A DNA stretch of 64,000 nucleotides from Apilactobacillus waqarii (GCF_019061205.1 NZ_JAHQYH010000002.1:62001-126000); one strand, 5' to 3'. Numbered from the stretch's first letter, positions 1 through 9,037 are shown. The notes: a model not told the origin generated them from the letters alone. Numbers and translations: made by a program.

Positions 1-347
1 GAGAAGTCAAATGATCCCTTACGTTCAGGGGTTACGGACATACCAGCAACCATACCATTTAGTTGCCCTGCTTGAACGGATTGAATCAATCCACTAAAGC
101 TGGATGCTTTCCAGTTAATTTTGAAGTGTTGATCTTTTGCAATCGCGTTGAATAAATCAATATCAATACCAACATATTTATTGTTGTCGTTTGCAAATTC
201 AAATGGTGGGAATGTAACATCCATACCAATTTGGTAGGTCTTTTCTGCAGCATGTGTTTTTGTAGGTGCTGAGAATAAACCGAATGCAACGACGAATCCA
301 ACGGCTAATGTCATTAACCATCGGATTACAGATGAATGTCGCTTCAT
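1..347 (-). CDS. Amino-acid ABC transporter substrate-binding (or fused SBP-permease) protein, 3' end outside window
   Basis: Reading leftwards from an ATG at 345-347, about 115 codons are visible before the window edge. An N-terminal hydrophobic signal segment (residues about 10-33, ending near THAAEK) precedes a typical family-3 solute-binding start (YQIGMDVTFPPFEF, then GIDIDLFNAIAK and GMSVTPERK). These motifs are characteristic of glutamine/polar amino-acid binding domains. No lipobox cysteine is seen, which fits a GlnP-type protein whose binding domain is fused to a permease, but the rest is missing. An AGGGG ribosome site lies just upstream. Class is secure; substrate and fusion are not. 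Confidence 0.85.
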   Translation of the reverse strand, partial: MKRHSSVIRWLMTLAVGFVVAFGLFSAPTKTHAAEKTYQIGMDVTFPPFEFANDNNKYVGIDIDLFNAIAKDQHFKINWKASSFSGLIQSVQAGQLNGMVAGMSVTPERKGSFDF

Positions 348-384
348 TAGTAAAACCCCTTTTCAAAGTAGTATTTCTTTTCCA

Positions 385-401
385 CGTTATATTTCATAAC
401 A
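385..401. promoter_or_regulatory. Palindromic operator candidate, copy 1
   Basis: CGTTATATTTCATAACA. Read on the minus strand it matches the second copy (481-497) at 15 of 17 positions. It lies 38 bp upstream of the start of the minus-strand amino-acid transporter gene, a usual place for a repressor site. The cognate regulator is unknown. Confidence 0.45.
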
Positions 402-480
402 TTGTATGTACTTATCATATCAGAACCGTCAAGCATTGTATATCTGAAAAATCGATTTTTTTAAAAAAATTAAGTTTTAA

Positions 481-497
481 TGTTATAAAATATAACA
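481..497. promoter_or_regulatory. Palindromic operator candidate, copy 2
   Basis: TGTTATAAAATATAACA, perfect 7-bp arms around AAA, extending one more base pair on each side. Its centre is 96 bp from that of copy 1. Repetition of the motif in one intergenic region argues against chance even though the sequence is AT-rich. Confidence 0.45.
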
Positions 498-597
498 TAT
501 GAATAGATGTATAAGTTAAATATCAAAACTTTACCAAAAATTAATCTTTGTCAAAATCCTTATTTATCAAGGGTTAGCGGCTCTCATGTTAGAAAAT

Positions 598-614
598 GGT
601 CAAAAAAGGTCAAA
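598..614 (+). promoter_or_regulatory. CtsR-type heat-shock operator upstream of clpL
   Basis: GGTCAAAAAAGGTCAAA is a perfect tandem heptad repeat matching the known CtsR consensus (RGTCAAA, NAN, RGTCAAA). CtsR represses clp genes in Firmicutes and clpL lies directly downstream. The operator abuts the candidate -35. Confidence 0.85.
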
Positions 615-621
615 AACAGTA

Positions 622-649
622 TTGAATTATGTATTTTAGGTGGTATTAT
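622..649 (+). promoter_or_regulatory. Candidate clpL promoter
   Basis: TTGAAT (622-627) and TATTAT (644-649) with a 16-bp spacer, just downstream of the CtsR operator. It would give a leader of roughly 100 nt before the clpL ATG. Inferred from sequence only. Confidence 0.45.
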
Positions 650-759
650 ATTCAGTAGATAAGGAAACAAAGGAAAAACTAAAAGCCTTATCTAATACAT
701 GCCGTGTTTGGCTAATGTATTTGAAAATAAAAAATTATATGAAATGTGAGGGATGTACT

Positions 760-2856
760 ATGGCAAGAAGTCCATTTGATCCATTTAACGATGATTTTGA
801 CAGAATTTTTAATCAATTTTTAGGCGACGAAGGAAGTCCAAATACTCAACGTCGATACATGATTAATGGTCAAGAAGTTACCCCAGAACAACTAGAACAA
901 TTAAGAAAAAGTGGTCAATTGCAAGGTGGCCAACCTAATACCCAACAAAAAGCTGCATCTAATAAAGGAGGAATTCTTGAAAAGTTAGGTCGAAACTTAA
1001 CTCAAGAAGCTAGAGATAATAAGCTAGACCCAGTAATTGGAAGAGACAAGGAAATCCAAGAAACTGCTGAAGTATTATCTAGAAGAATCAAGAATAACCC
1101 CGTATTAGTTGGTGACGCCGGTGTCGGTAAGACTGCTGTTGTTGAAGGTTTAGCTCAAGCAATTGTTAAGGGTGATGTACCTGCATCAATTAAGAATAAG
1201 GAAGTTATCAGTATTGATATTTCCGGTCTAGAAGCTGGAACACAATACCGTGGTAGTTTCGAAGAAAATATTCAAAACTTAATTAAGGAAGTCCAAGAAA
1301 AGGGAAACGTTATCTTATTCTTCGACGAAATTCACCAAATTTTAGGTGCTGGTAATGCCGGTGACGAAAGTGGATCCAAGGGATTAGCAGATATTATCAA
1401 ACCTGCGTTATCTCGTGGTGAAATTACTGTTATTGGTGCTACTACCCAAGATGAATACAGAAATACAATTCTAAAGGATGCTGCTTTGTCACGTCGTTTC
1501 AACGAAGTGCAAATTAAGGCTCCAAATGAAGAAACTACTTTAGAAATCTTGAAGGGCATTCGTCCACTATATGAAGAACACCACAATGTGATTTTACCTG
1601 ACGAAGTGTTGAAAGCTGCTGTAGATTACTCAGTTCAATACATTCCACAAAGAAGTCTACCTGACAAGGCCATTGACTTAGTAGATATGACTGCTGCACA
1701 TTTGGCTGCGCAACACCCAGTCGTAGATCAAAAGCAAATCGAAGACGAAATTGAAGCTGAAAAGAAAGCGCAAGAAGATGCGGCATCTAAGGAAGATTAT
1801 GAATCAGCATTAAATCACAAGAATAAGATTGAAGAACTACAAAAGCAAATCGACAACAAGAGTGACGAAAAGAAAGTTACTGCAACCGTCAACGATGTTG
1901 CTGAGTCAGTTGAAAGATTGACTGGTGTTCCGGTTGCTAAGATGAGCAGCACTGACATCGAAAGATTAAAGACAATGGGCGACCGTCTAAAGGGCAAGGT
2001 AATTGGTCAAGACGAAGCTGTTGCCGCAGTTGCTCGTGCTATTCGTAGAAACCGCGCTGGTTTTGACGAAGGTAACCGTCCAATCGGTTCATTCTTATTT
2101 GTAGGTCCTACTGGTGTGGGTAAGACTGAACTTGCTAAGCAATTAGCTAAAGACATGTTTGGTAACAAGAACAACATTATTCGTCTAGATATGTCAGAAT
2201 ACTCCGACCCAACTGCTGTTTCCAAGTTGATTGGTGCTTCAGCTGGATACGTTGGATACAACGACAACAACAATACTTTGACTGAAAAGGTTCGTAGAAA
2301 CCCATATTCAATCGTATTATTAGATGAAATTGAAAAGGCTAACCCACAAGTGCTAACACTTCTATTACAAGTGTTAGACGATGGTCGTTTAACAGACGGA
2401 CAAGGAAATGTGGTTAACTTCAAGAACACCGTTGTAATTGCTACTTCAAACGCCGGATTTGGTAACGAAGCACTTACTGGTGATGACGATAAGGATAAGA
2501 AGTTAATGGATCGTTTAGCTCCATACTTCCGTCCAGAATTCTTAAACAGATTCAATGCAATCGTTGAATTCTCCCACTTAACAAAGGATGACTTGAAAGA
2601 AATTGTCGACTTAATGTTAGCAGACGTAAATGCTACATTAGCTAAGAAAGACATGGATGTTGTCGTATCAGATGACGTTAAGAATCACCTAATCGAACAA
2701 GGATACGACGAAGCCATGGGGGCTCGTCCACTACGTCGTGTAGTTGAACAAGAAATCAGAGACAAGATTACTGACTTCTACTTAGACCATGAAGACATTA
2801 AGCACTTAAAGGCTGAAATGGAAGATGGTACTGTCGTAATTAGTGAAAACAAGTAA
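760..2856 (+). CDS. clpL: ATP-dependent Clp-family unfoldase ClpL
   Basis: AAA+ disaggregase/chaperone of 698 residues with two nucleotide-binding domains. The N-terminus (DPFN..., then [15 protein letters not shown]) is typical of ClpL and lacks the zinc finger of ClpE and the long N-domain of ClpC/ClpB. Walker A motifs are GDAGVGKT near residue 118 and GPTGVGKT near 449. A short coiled-coil middle segment rich in Glu/Lys lies at about 327-367. The start at 760 is chosen because GAGGGA sits 6 bases upstream; an in-frame ATG at 640 would add 40 unrelated residues. ClpL normally gives heat and stress tolerance, and the CtsR operator upstream supports heat-shock control. A strong terminator follows. 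Confidence 0.95.
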   Translation: MARSPFDPFNDDFDRIFNQFLGDEGSPNTQRRYMINGQEVTPEQLEQLRKSGQLQGGQPNTQQKAASNKGGILEKLGRNLTQEARDNKLDPVIGRDKEIQETAEVLSRRIKNNPVLVGDAGVGKTAVVEGLAQAIVKGDVPASIKNKEVISIDISGLEAGTQYRGSFEENIQNLIKEVQEKGNVILFFDEIHQILGAGNAGDESGSKGLADIIKPALSRGEITVIGATTQDEYRNTILKDAALSRRFNEVQIKAPNEETTLEILKGIRPLYEEHHNVILPDEVLKAAVDYSVQYIPQRSLPDKAIDLVDMTAAHLAAQHPVVDQKQIEDEIEAEKKAQEDAASKEDYESALNHKNKIEELQKQIDNKSDEKKVTATVNDVAESVERLTGVPVAKMSSTDIERLKTMGDRLKGKVIGQDEAVAAVARAIRRNRAGFDEGNRPIGSFLFVGPTGVGKTELAKQLAKDMFGNKNNIIRLDMSEYSDPTAVSKLIGASAGYVGYNDNNNTLTEKVRRNPYSIVLLDEIEKANPQVLTLLLQVLDDGRLTDGQGNVVNFKNTVVIATSNAGFGNEALTGDDDKDKKLMDRLAPYFRPEFLNRFNAIVEFSHLTKDDLKEIVDLMLADVNATLAKKDMDVVVSDDVKNHLIEQGYDEAMGARPLRRVVEQEIRDKITDFYLDHEDIKHLKAEMEDGTVVISENK

Positions 2857-2870
2857 TCTGAATAATAAAA

Positions 2871-2904
2871 AGAGACCATTCGCTAGGAACGGTCTCTTTT
2901 TTTA
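2871..2904. terminator. Rho-independent terminator after clpL
   Basis: AGAGACC and GGTCTCT arms with an inner TTC/GAA pair, followed by a T-run. The T-run overlaps the stop codon of the convergent GtrA-like gene. Confidence 0.9.
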
Positions 2905-3273
2905 TTTGAACACCCATAGTTTGCTTAATACAAAGTTAACTGGAACGGTCACAATTAATGTTAGTAACGGGACAATTTGTTCGTTAATAGATGTATAGAC
3001 AGATAATAGGTAGGTTAATAGAACTGTTAAACACCATGTGAACACGTAGGTAGAATAATATTTAATTGCGGTTCTAGTAACGTTTCCGCTGGTCTTGAAT
3101 ACCCACTTTTTATTGATGGTTAAACCGATCAAAGTGGTGGTTCCATATCCGATTGCCATGGCAATGGTAGGAGATGTAATCCGCCATAAACATGTATAAA
3201 TTAAATAGGTTAGTACTGTGTTAATGAATCCAACGATACCAAATTTGAAAAATTGCTTAATTATATTAATCAT
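2902..3273 (-). CDS. GtrA-like small membrane protein
   Basis: 123 residues, almost entirely hydrophobic, with four predicted membrane segments. The opening FFKFGIVGFINTVLTYLIY and a central WVFK followed by a C-terminal SKLWVFK match the GtrA family (PF04138). GtrA proteins are thought to help move lipid-linked sugars across the membrane for cell-wall or teichoic-acid glycosylation. No glycosyltransferase partner is adjacent, so the substrate is unknown. The gene stands alone between two terminators, convergent with clpL and divergent from the MetF-like gene. Confidence 0.8.
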   Translation of the reverse strand: MINIIKQFFKFGIVGFINTVLTYLIYTCLWRITSPTIAMAIGYGTTTLIGLTINKKWVFKTSGNVTRTAIKYYSTYVFTWCLTVLLTYLLSVYTSINEQIVPLLTLIVTVPVNFVLSKLWVFK

Positions 3274-3353
3274 TTATCTTCTCCATGTGAAATCATGTGA
3301 ACTTATATAGTAGTATATAATTAAATTAACAATTCATCAAAAAGGAGATTCGC

Positions 3354-4121
3354 ATGCCCTTACAATATTCTTTTGAGATTACACCCAACATCGATCGAGT
3401 TAATCTGGATGGTTTATTAAACCTAAATCCGGAATTTATCTCGATTACCGATAGAAATCACGACATGGATAACCTGCTTCAAAGCATTCAAATTGCCGAC
3501 TACATCCATGCTAATTCATCGATTGATGTCGTCATTCATCTGACCGGAATTGATAAGGATGAAAAACGAGTCCAAGAGATGATTGATTTGATGCAACAAC
3601 ACGATATCCACAGTGTACTGGCGTTGCGTGGGGATAAGTTATCGCAAAATGATACGGCGGTGACATTTCCACATGCAGATATACTAATTGAATTTATCAA
3701 TCAAAAGTATCCACATGTGAATATCACAGGCACGTGCTACTTAAATAGTAGTGACGAAGAAATGAAATGGTTGAGACAAAAGATTGAAAAGGGATGCACG
3801 AATCTGATTTCACAGTTTAGCTTTGACGCAAATGATTACTTCGACTATTTAAACCAAATCCAAATCGATACGCCAATCTGGTTTGGAATCATGCCGGTAA
3901 TCGGAAAATCACAGACACAAAAGATGCTGGAATTAACTCATTCGACTGCTCCAGATGAACTGAATGCTTTGATGAATCAGCATGACGATGAGTTCGGTGA
4001 GGATGGTGTGCAATACACCGCGGGGATGATTAATAAAATCAGACAAGTCGGTGCTAATCACATTCATTTATATTCATTAAATAATGCGGAAAATACGAAA
4101 AGAATCATTAATAAAATTTAG
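3354..4121 (+). CDS. Methylenetetrahydrofolate reductase family protein (MetF-like)
   Basis: 255 residues resembling the FAD-dependent TIM-barrel 5,10-methylene-THF reductases: an N-terminal FEITPN strand, EFISITDR near residue 30, an HLTGIDKD strand, and SVLALRGDK near residue 90. The last of these is a family signature. It is shorter than typical MetF (about 290), mainly at the ends. The likely role is to supply methyl-THF for methionine synthesis, but no methionine gene is adjacent, so this is family inference. AAAGGAG lies 8 bases before the ATG. It is monocistronic, with its own terminator. Confidence 0.8.
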   Translation: MPLQYSFEITPNIDRVNLDGLLNLNPEFISITDRNHDMDNLLQSIQIADYIHANSSIDVVIHLTGIDKDEKRVQEMIDLMQQHDIHSVLALRGDKLSQNDTAVTFPHADILIEFINQKYPHVNITGTCYLNSSDEEMKWLRQKIEKGCTNLISQFSFDANDYFDYLNQIQIDTPIWFGIMPVIGKSQTQKMLELTHSTAPDELNALMNQHDDEFGEDGVQYTAGMINKIRQVGANHIHLYSLNNAENTKRIINKI

Positions 4122-4130
4122 CACACAAAA

Positions 4131-4155
4131 AAAGACGCCCTTCGGCGTCTTTTTT
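4131..4155 (+). terminator. Terminator after the MetF-like gene
   Basis: GACGCC, short CTTC loop, GGCGTC, followed by a T-run. It also lies just past the stop of the convergent mleA gene and may serve both. Confidence 0.9.
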
Positions 4156-4180
4156 ATACACACATCATCTAAAAGAGAGA

Positions 4181-5809
4181 TTAATACTTAGGTTCCCACT
4201 TAGTGTCTTCGATAGCTTTGTCAACATCCTTGATGTCTTCACGTGTAAGACCACGTTTTACAGCGCTATCGGCAACGGCCTTAGCTACAGTAGTTGAGAA
4301 TTGATCTAACTTAGAAACTGGAGGTAAGACAGCAGCACCTGGTTTGTCAGTGTCGACAATACCACCAAGTGAGTGGGCAGCTGCGGAAATCATTTCATCA
4401 TCTAGAACAGTTGCTGTAGCAGCAATTGCACCTAGACCTAGACCTGGGTATACAAGGGCGTTGTTAGCTTGACCGATTTGGTAAGTAGTGCCGTTGTATT
4501 CAATATCGTTAACTGGGATACCAGTACCGATAAGAGCTTTACCGTCAGTCCATTTTAGTAGGTCTTCAGCCTTAGCTTCTGCCAACTTAGTTGGGTTTGA
4601 GATAGGGAAGATGATTGGACGTTCAGTATGAGCAGCCATATCCTTAATGATTTCTTCAGTGAAAGTGTTTGGTTGAGTTGAAGTACCAACTAAGATAGTT
4701 GGGTGAACTTCTTTAACAACTGCTTCTAGAGTAGTTAGTGAATCTGCATTTTCAAATTCGCTACGGCTTCTAGCAAATGGTTTTTGTTGAGGAGTCAAAG
4801 TATCGTCGTCATCGAACAATAGACCTTGCTTATCAACTAGGTAGAAGTGCTTCTTAGCTTCTTCTGGGTCCATACCTTGTTGTACGAATTCATCGTATAC
4901 ACGAGAAACGATACCAGTACCGGCTGAACCTGCACCAAATGATACGTAAGTTTGGTCCTTCATTTCTTCACCAGAAATGTTTAAGGCACCTAAGATACCT
5001 GCTAGAACGATGATACCAGTACCTTGGATATCATCATTGAATACAGTGTACTTGTCTTTGTATCTGTCTAGAATTTCAGCAGCGTTGCTACGACCGAAGT
5101 CTTCGAAATGTAGGTACATTTCTGGGAACATTTCTTCAGCGTCTTCTACGAAAGTATCAACGAACTTGTGGTATTTTTCACCGTAAACACGTTCGTGTCT
5201 GTTACCTAAGTACATTGGGTCCTTAAGTAATTCTTCGTTGTTAGTACCAGCATCTAGCACAACAGGTAGAACTTGGCTAGGATCGATACCAGCAGCTGCA
5301 GTGTAAACCATTAGTTTACCAACAGCGATATCAACACCGTTAGTAGCCCAGTCACCAATACCTAAGATACCTTCAGCATCTGTAACTACGATTAGACGAA
5401 TGTCTCTGCCTTCAGCAGCATTCTTTAATGAAGTCTTGATTGAATCTAGATCATCATCGATTGATAAGAATGTAGCGTTTTGTGGTTGAACAAATAGTTC
5501 ACTGTAGTTTTCAATAGTTTCAGCGATTGTTGGATCGTATACGATTGGCATAAATTCAACAACGTGTTGTGAGAATAACTTGTAGAATAGAACACGGTTT
5601 TCGTTAAATAGAGTCATTAAGAAAACACGTTTTTCTAAATCTGATGGCTTGCTTTGGAATTGAGCGTAAGCTTGATCCACTTGTTCTTGTAAAGTTTGAA
5701 CGTATGGTGGAAGCATTCCTTCTAAACCAAGTTTTTTTCTTTCTTCTTTAGTAAATGCAGTACCCTTATTCTTGAAAGGATTGTTTAAAATATCATATCC
5801 AAAAGACAT
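4181..5809 (-). CDS. mleA: Malolactic enzyme
   Basis: 542 residues, the usual length for malolactic enzymes, which decarboxylate L-malate to L-lactate with NAD and Mn and generate proton motive force indirectly. The malic-enzyme fold is evident: a substrate-domain signature ([18 protein letters not shown] near residues 140-160), FNDDIQGTG in the linker, and the NAD-binding GAGSAGTGI near residue 293. It is distinguished from ordinary malic enzyme by overall resemblance to MleA/MleS and by the divergent LysR gene, which matches the usual mleR arrangement. No malate permease gene is adjacent. Confidence 0.93.
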   Translation of the reverse strand: MSFGYDILNNPFKNKGTAFTKEERKKLGLEGMLPPYVQTLQEQVDQAYAQFQSKPSDLEKRVFLMTLFNENRVLFYKLFSQHVVEFMPIVYDPTIAETIENYSELFVQPQNATFLSIDDDLDSIKTSLKNAAEGRDIRLIVVTDAEGILGIGDWATNGVDIAVGKLMVYTAAAGIDPSQVLPVVLDAGTNNEELLKDPMYLGNRHERVYGEKYHKFVDTFVEDAEEMFPEMYLHFEDFGRSNAAEILDRYKDKYTVFNDDIQGTGIIVLAGILGALNISGEEMKDQTYVSFGAGSAGTGIVSRVYDEFVQQGMDPEEAKKHFYLVDKQGLLFDDDDTLTPQQKPFARSRSEFENADSLTTLEAVVKEVHPTILVGTSTQPNTFTEEIIKDMAAHTERPIIFPISNPTKLAEAKAEDLLKWTDGKALIGTGIPVNDIEYNGTTYQIGQANNALVYPGLGLGAIAATATVLDDEMISAAAHSLGGIVDTDKPGAAVLPPVSKLDQFSTTVAKAVADSAVKRGLTREDIKDVDKAIEDTKWEPKY

Positions 5810-5885
5810 AGTACTTACCTCTTTTCATAATTTATACATAGATAATAATACATGGGTATTTTTATAGTCAAAACTTAGTGTTATA

Positions 5886-5900
5886 ATAAATATAATTTAT
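5886..5900. promoter_or_regulatory. Candidate MleR (LysR-type) binding site
   Basis: ATAAAT-ATA-ATTTAT inverted repeat in the 137-bp divergent mleA-mleR region. LysR regulators bind such T-N11-A dyads and often bind malate as inducer. The assignment is positional. Confidence 0.4.
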
Positions 5901-5926
5901 ATCTAAAAATAAAACCTTTTTATATC

Positions 5927-5946
5927 AACGCTGGGAGGCGTTTTTT
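5927..5946 (+). promoter_or_regulatory. Hairpin enclosing the mleR ribosome binding site
   Basis: AACGC and GCGTT arms enclose TGGGAG, and the start codon follows at 5947 after a T-run. The Shine-Dalgarno GGGAGG sits in the loop and the descending arm. The shape resembles a small terminator and could limit translation or transcription of mleR. Confidence 0.45.
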
Positions 5947-6828
5947 ATGAACACCAGAGACCTAGAATATTTTATAAGCTTAACAGAATTAAAAGTTTTT
6001 TCGAAAGTTGCTGAAGAATTTAAAGTAAGTCAACCTACTATTACTTTTGCACTGCAACGATTGGAAAAAGAGATGGACGCTAAGTTGATTATTAGACATC
6101 GTACCCATGGCGAACTCATTGTAACCGATAGTGGGAAACAATTGTTGAACCACGCTCGCGCAATCATTCGTCATTTTGACGTTGCTAAGCGAAATATCGC
6201 CAACTTGAAGGCCAAAAAAGTTTCAATTGGGCTACCACCAATTATTGAAACTAGATACTTTCCTACAATTGCTCAGCATTTAAAGGAAAGAAAATTATTA
6301 AACAGTATTATTACATATGAATATGGATCTGAAACGACCAAGTCTGCCCTGAAAAATGGTGAATTGGATTTAGCGTTGTTAGGTTCTAACAACCCGTTGG
6401 AAGATCCAGACATTGAAACAGAAGAAATTGAAAGAATTCCATTCTGTGCGTATGTTTCAAAAGACCATCCACTAGCTAATGAAGGAAAGATTCACTTTGC
6501 TGACCTAGCCAAGGAAGACTTTGTACTATTCAAACAAGGTTTTACCCAAAACGAATCCTTTAACCAATTAGCTAAGCGCAATTCATTCCATCCAAATGTG
6601 ATTTTCAGATCAAATGAAACCAACAACATCATGAGTCTGATTTCCAACAACGTTGGTGTTGGATTCTTTAACTCATTGGTTCAAGTACCCGATGGGGTAG
6701 TTAAATTGGACTTCTTAGATGAAGATATGCCAATGTTTGTTACCAACTTGGTCTACTTAAAGTCCCATTATTTCAATGATTTCCAAAAGGAAGTTTTGGA
6801 TGTCATCAGAGAATCACTTAAGAGATAA
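5947..6828 (+). CDS. mleR: LysR-family regulator of the malolactic locus
   Basis: 293 residues, standard LysR length. A winged HTH occupies residues 1-60 (DLEYFISLTELKVFSKVAEEF, then VSQPTITFALQRLE), followed by a periplasmic-binding-like effector domain. Divergence from mleA with a short shared promoter region is the classical arrangement for an activator responding to L-malate. The ribosome binding site lies in an unusual hairpin immediately before the ATG. The function assignment comes from context; the LysR class is certain. Confidence 0.88.
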   Translation: MNTRDLEYFISLTELKVFSKVAEEFKVSQPTITFALQRLEKEMDAKLIIRHRTHGELIVTDSGKQLLNHARAIIRHFDVAKRNIANLKAKKVSIGLPPIIETRYFPTIAQHLKERKLLNSIITYEYGSETTKSALKNGELDLALLGSNNPLEDPDIETEEIERIPFCAYVSKDHPLANEGKIHFADLAKEDFVLFKQGFTQNESFNQLAKRNSFHPNVIFRSNETNNIMSLISNNVGVGFFNSLVQVPDGVVKLDFLDEDMPMFVTNLVYLKSHYFNDFQKEVLDVIRESLKR

Positions 6829-6833
6829 ATAAA

Positions 6834-6863
6834 AAAGCCTAAGTTCAAACTTGGGCTTTTTTT
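6834..6863 (+). terminator. Terminator after mleR
   Basis: AAAGCCTAAGTT / AACTTGGGCTTT arms with a CA loop and a following T-run. Confidence 0.9.
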
Positions 6864-6894
6864 GTACATTTTTTCCAATAAATCTTTAAGAATT

Positions 6895-6939
6895 CTTAAG
6901 CTTATAAATACTGAAATAATAGTACTTTTCGTCTAAAAT
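6895..6939 (+). promoter_or_regulatory. Surface-protein promoter module, copy 1
   Basis: Element CTTAAGCTTATAAA (6895-6908), then a -35-like CTGAAA at 6911 and -10 TAAAAT at 6934. The same element and spacing occur upstream of the next LPQTG gene (8993-9037), and a variant occurs upstream of the third (45177-45221). Confidence 0.6.
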
Positions 6940-6970
6940 TAAAGTAATATTAGAGAAGGTGGAAGATGCC

Positions 6971-8698
6971 ATGATGAATAAGGAAAACAAACAAAAAAAG
7001 ATTTTGCATAAAATAAAAAAGAACTGGGTCGTTATTGGAATGGCTTCAGTTTCATTATTAGGTGCAGGATATGTCACGGTACAAGGTACTAACATTGTAT
7101 CTTCATCTGTGGTTGCCCATGCCGACACGTTAAACAACCAGGGCCCTGTAACTATTAATATTGATAAAAACAACTTTTTGGATAACTTCCAATTATTAAA
7201 GGATGCTTCATATAACCAAAATAATGGTGTTATTACACTAACAACTGATAATGAATCCCAAAGTGGTGGGGTTTCCTTAAAAAACAAAATTTCAATGAAT
7301 AGAAGTTTTGACCTTAAGGGTTCAATTTATCTTGGAGATAAGCTAGATTCACAAGGTGGGGCAGATGGTTTAGCAATTTTCTTACATCCAAATTCTGTTG
7401 ACACTCAAATTACTTCCGGTGCATCTGTTGGAATGTGGAATATTCCAAACGCGTTTGGGTTTAAATTAGATACATTCTATAACCATGGCGATGATCCATT
7501 GCCAGATGGAGATAATGTAAAGCTTGATGGACAAGGAAATGCACCATTTGGGGCATTTACCAACACCGATGCAACTGGTAATTCAGAACAACTAAAGAAT
7601 GAATCAACAGTCCAATTTATCAAAGATAAATCTAGCATTTTAAATAAAGATGCTACATTGCTACCATTTGATTTCTCTTACGATGCATCAACTAAGCAAT
7701 TTACCGTTACATTTGATAACCAAACATGGACAAAAAAATATGATGGTGATAGTGAAAACATGGTATTGGTAATTAGTGCCGCTACTGGAACTAGCCATAA
7801 CTTACAACAAGTTCAATTAGATAGCTTTTCTTACTCAGCTGATCCGATTTACTTGTCCCAACAAAAGGCGATGGATGATCTTAAAAACACTGCAAATAAT
7901 ACCACTACTAAAATTAATGGTGATGATAAATTAACCAGTGATCAAAAGAATGACCAAAACAAGAATGTTGCTGACGAATTACAAAAAGCATTAGATAGTG
8001 TTCAACAACAAACTACATCTGACAAAGTAATTGATGCTGAAAATACTGGAAAAGAAAATATTGAAAAGCAATATGTTCCTGGATCTCAATTAAACCCAGG
8101 TAGTTCCAGCGCAAGCACTCAAAGCTCAGCGCAAAGCAGTAGTGCAGAAAGTTCAGCGCAAAGCAGTAGTGCGGAAAGTTCAGCGCAAAGTAACAGTGCA
8201 GGAAGCTCAGCGCAAAGCAGTAGTGCAGAAAGCTCAGCGCAAAGCAGTAGTGCAGAAAGCTCAGCGCAAAGCAGTAGTGCGGAAAGTTCAGCGCAAAGCA
8301 GTAGTGCGGAAAGTTCAGCGCAAAGTAGCAGTGCAAAAAGCTCAGCGCAAAGCAGTAGTGCGGAAAGTTCAGCGCAAAGCAGTAGTGCGGAAAGTTCAGC
8401 GCAAAGCAGTAGTGCAGAAAGCTCAGCCCAAAGCAGTAGTGCGGAAAGTTCAGCGCAAAGCAGTAGTGCGGAAAGTTCAGCTCAAAGTAGAAGTGCTTCT
8501 GAAAATACATTCGTTACTAACCACGAATTTAAACATGAGGAAAACAAATCCAGCAAACAATCTGTAGCTCACAATGATGCAAAACGGTTACCACAAACTG
8601 GTGATCAAACACATGAGAATGCGATTGTCGCTATTGGTACAAGTTTAATTGCTGTGGCATTAGGATTGGCATTCTTCGCATCAAGAAGACGTAAGTAA
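6971..8698 (+). CDS. LPQTG cell-wall-anchored lectin-like surface protein with serine-rich repeats
   Basis: About 575 residues. A variant KxYKxGKxW signal (ILHKIKKNWVVIGM) ends near AHAD at about residue 50. Residues about 66-290 form a bacterial L-type lectin domain: GSIYLGDKLDSQGGADGLAIF, NAFGFKLDTFYNH, and a final LDSFSYSADP strand. A helical linker (300-365) leads to a stalk of fourteen nine-residue repeats (consensus SSAQSSSAE). LPQTG at about 540-544, a membrane segment and RRRK complete a sortase substrate. It probably binds glycans on host or bacterial surfaces; the ligand is unknown. AAGGTGG precedes the ATG pair at 6971/6974; aligning with the next surface protein favours 6974, and the upstream GTG at 6959 is unlikely. 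Confidence 0.88.
   Translation: MMNKENKQKKILHKIKKNWVVIGMASVSLLGAGYVTVQGTNIVSSSVVAHADTLNNQGPVTINIDKNNFLDNFQLLKDASYNQNNGVITLTTDNESQSGGVSLKNKISMNRSFDLKGSIYLGDKLDSQGGADGLAIFLHPNSVDTQITSGASVGMWNIPNAFGFKLDTFYNHGDDPLPDGDNVKLDGQGNAPFGAFTNTDATGNSEQLKNESTVQFIKDKSSILNKDATLLPFDFSYDASTKQFTVTFDNQTWTKKYDGDSENMVLVISAATGTSHNLQQVQLDSFSYSADPIYLSQQKAMDDLKNTANNTTTKINGDDKLTSDQKNDQNKNVADELQKALDSVQQQTTSDKVIDAENTGKENIEKQYVPGSQLNPGSSSASTQSSAQSSSAESSAQSSSAESSAQSNSAGSSAQSSSAESSAQSSSAESSAQSSSAESSAQSSSAESSAQSSSAKSSAQSSSAESSAQSSSAESSAQSSSAESSAQSSSAESSAQSSSAESSAQSRSASENTFVTNHEFKHEENKSSKQSVAHNDAKRLPQTGDQTHENAIVAIGTSLIAVALGLAFFASRRRK
8123..8500 (+). repeat. Fourteen tandem 27-bp repeats encoding SSAQSSSAE
   Basis: Period of exactly nine codons. 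Most units differ only by silent changes (agc/agt, gca/gcg); variants are SSAQSNSAG, SSAQSSSAK and the last unit SSAQSRSAS. The array encodes the stalk between the lectin domain and the wall anchor and is prone to copy-number change by slippage or recombination. Long reading frames open in other frames here are by-products of the repeat. Confidence 0.95.
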
Positions 8699-8877
8699 GC
8701 CTTTTTACTCAATTGAATTTTTATCCAATTACAGTAATTAGCAGGATGTTTGGAAATGCGTACATTTTGAACAAATAATCTACCAACATTTGTCACAAGA
8801 TTTGGTCATAGATGGCATTGATGACAATAGTTAGCAAGTTAGATAATGCTTTTTAGAAAAACAATTTGTATAAAAAA

Positions 8878-8912
8878 GAAAACGCCTACTTCATTTGGAA
8901 GCAGGCGTTTTT
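8878..8912 (+). terminator. Terminator downstream of the lectin gene
   Basis: AACGCCT-A-CTTC paired with GAAG-CAGGCGTT, then a T-run. It lies 180 bases after the stop codon, leaving a long 3' untranslated region if it ends that transcript. Confidence 0.85.
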
Positions 8913-8992
8913 ATATATGTGTAATAAAATGTTTAAAAAAACGTCCAGGTACCTTAAATACTCCAATAAAATTTTAAACTTATCATAGCAAG

Positions 8993-9037
8993 CTTAAGCT
9001 TATAAAGGCTGTTTTCACAATCTTTTTAGCCTAAAAT
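8993..9037 (+). promoter_or_regulatory. Surface-protein promoter module, copy 2
   Basis: CTTAAGCTTATAAA (8993-9006) identical to copy 1, -35-like CTGTTT at 9009 and -10 TAAAAT at 9032. The 23-base offset between the two hexamers is the same as in copy 1. Confidence 0.6.

Larger units (their letters stand above)
348..759. other. Divergent intergenic region between amino-acid transporter gene and clpL
   Basis: About 410 bases without a gene. It holds two near-identical 17-bp palindromes (385-401 and 481-497), an AT-rich stretch around 440-520, a CtsR-type operator (598-614) and a possible clpL promoter (622-649). A reading frame enters clpL from 640, but it lacks a ribosome site at its first ATG and its extra residues do not resemble ClpL. 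Confidence 0.7.

Noticed and set aside
640-759. Forty-residue N-terminal extension of ClpL
   Set aside because: No ribosome site at 640, residues unlike ClpL, and a good site exists for the ATG at 760.
2007-2654. 215-codon minus-strand frame opposite clpL
   Set aside because: Lies wholly inside a well-supported gene, has no ribosome site and its composition mirrors the sense codons.
8123-8500. CRISPR-like regular repeats
   Set aside because: The 27-bp period is exactly nine codons in frame, with no spacers, inside a sortase-anchored protein; it is a coding repeat.
8013-8567. Long open frames on both strands across the serine-repeat region, and similar ones at 11678-11926 and 43156-43467
   Set aside because: They stay open only because the underlying repeat has no stops in those frames; they have no ribosome sites and encode meaningless periodic sequence.
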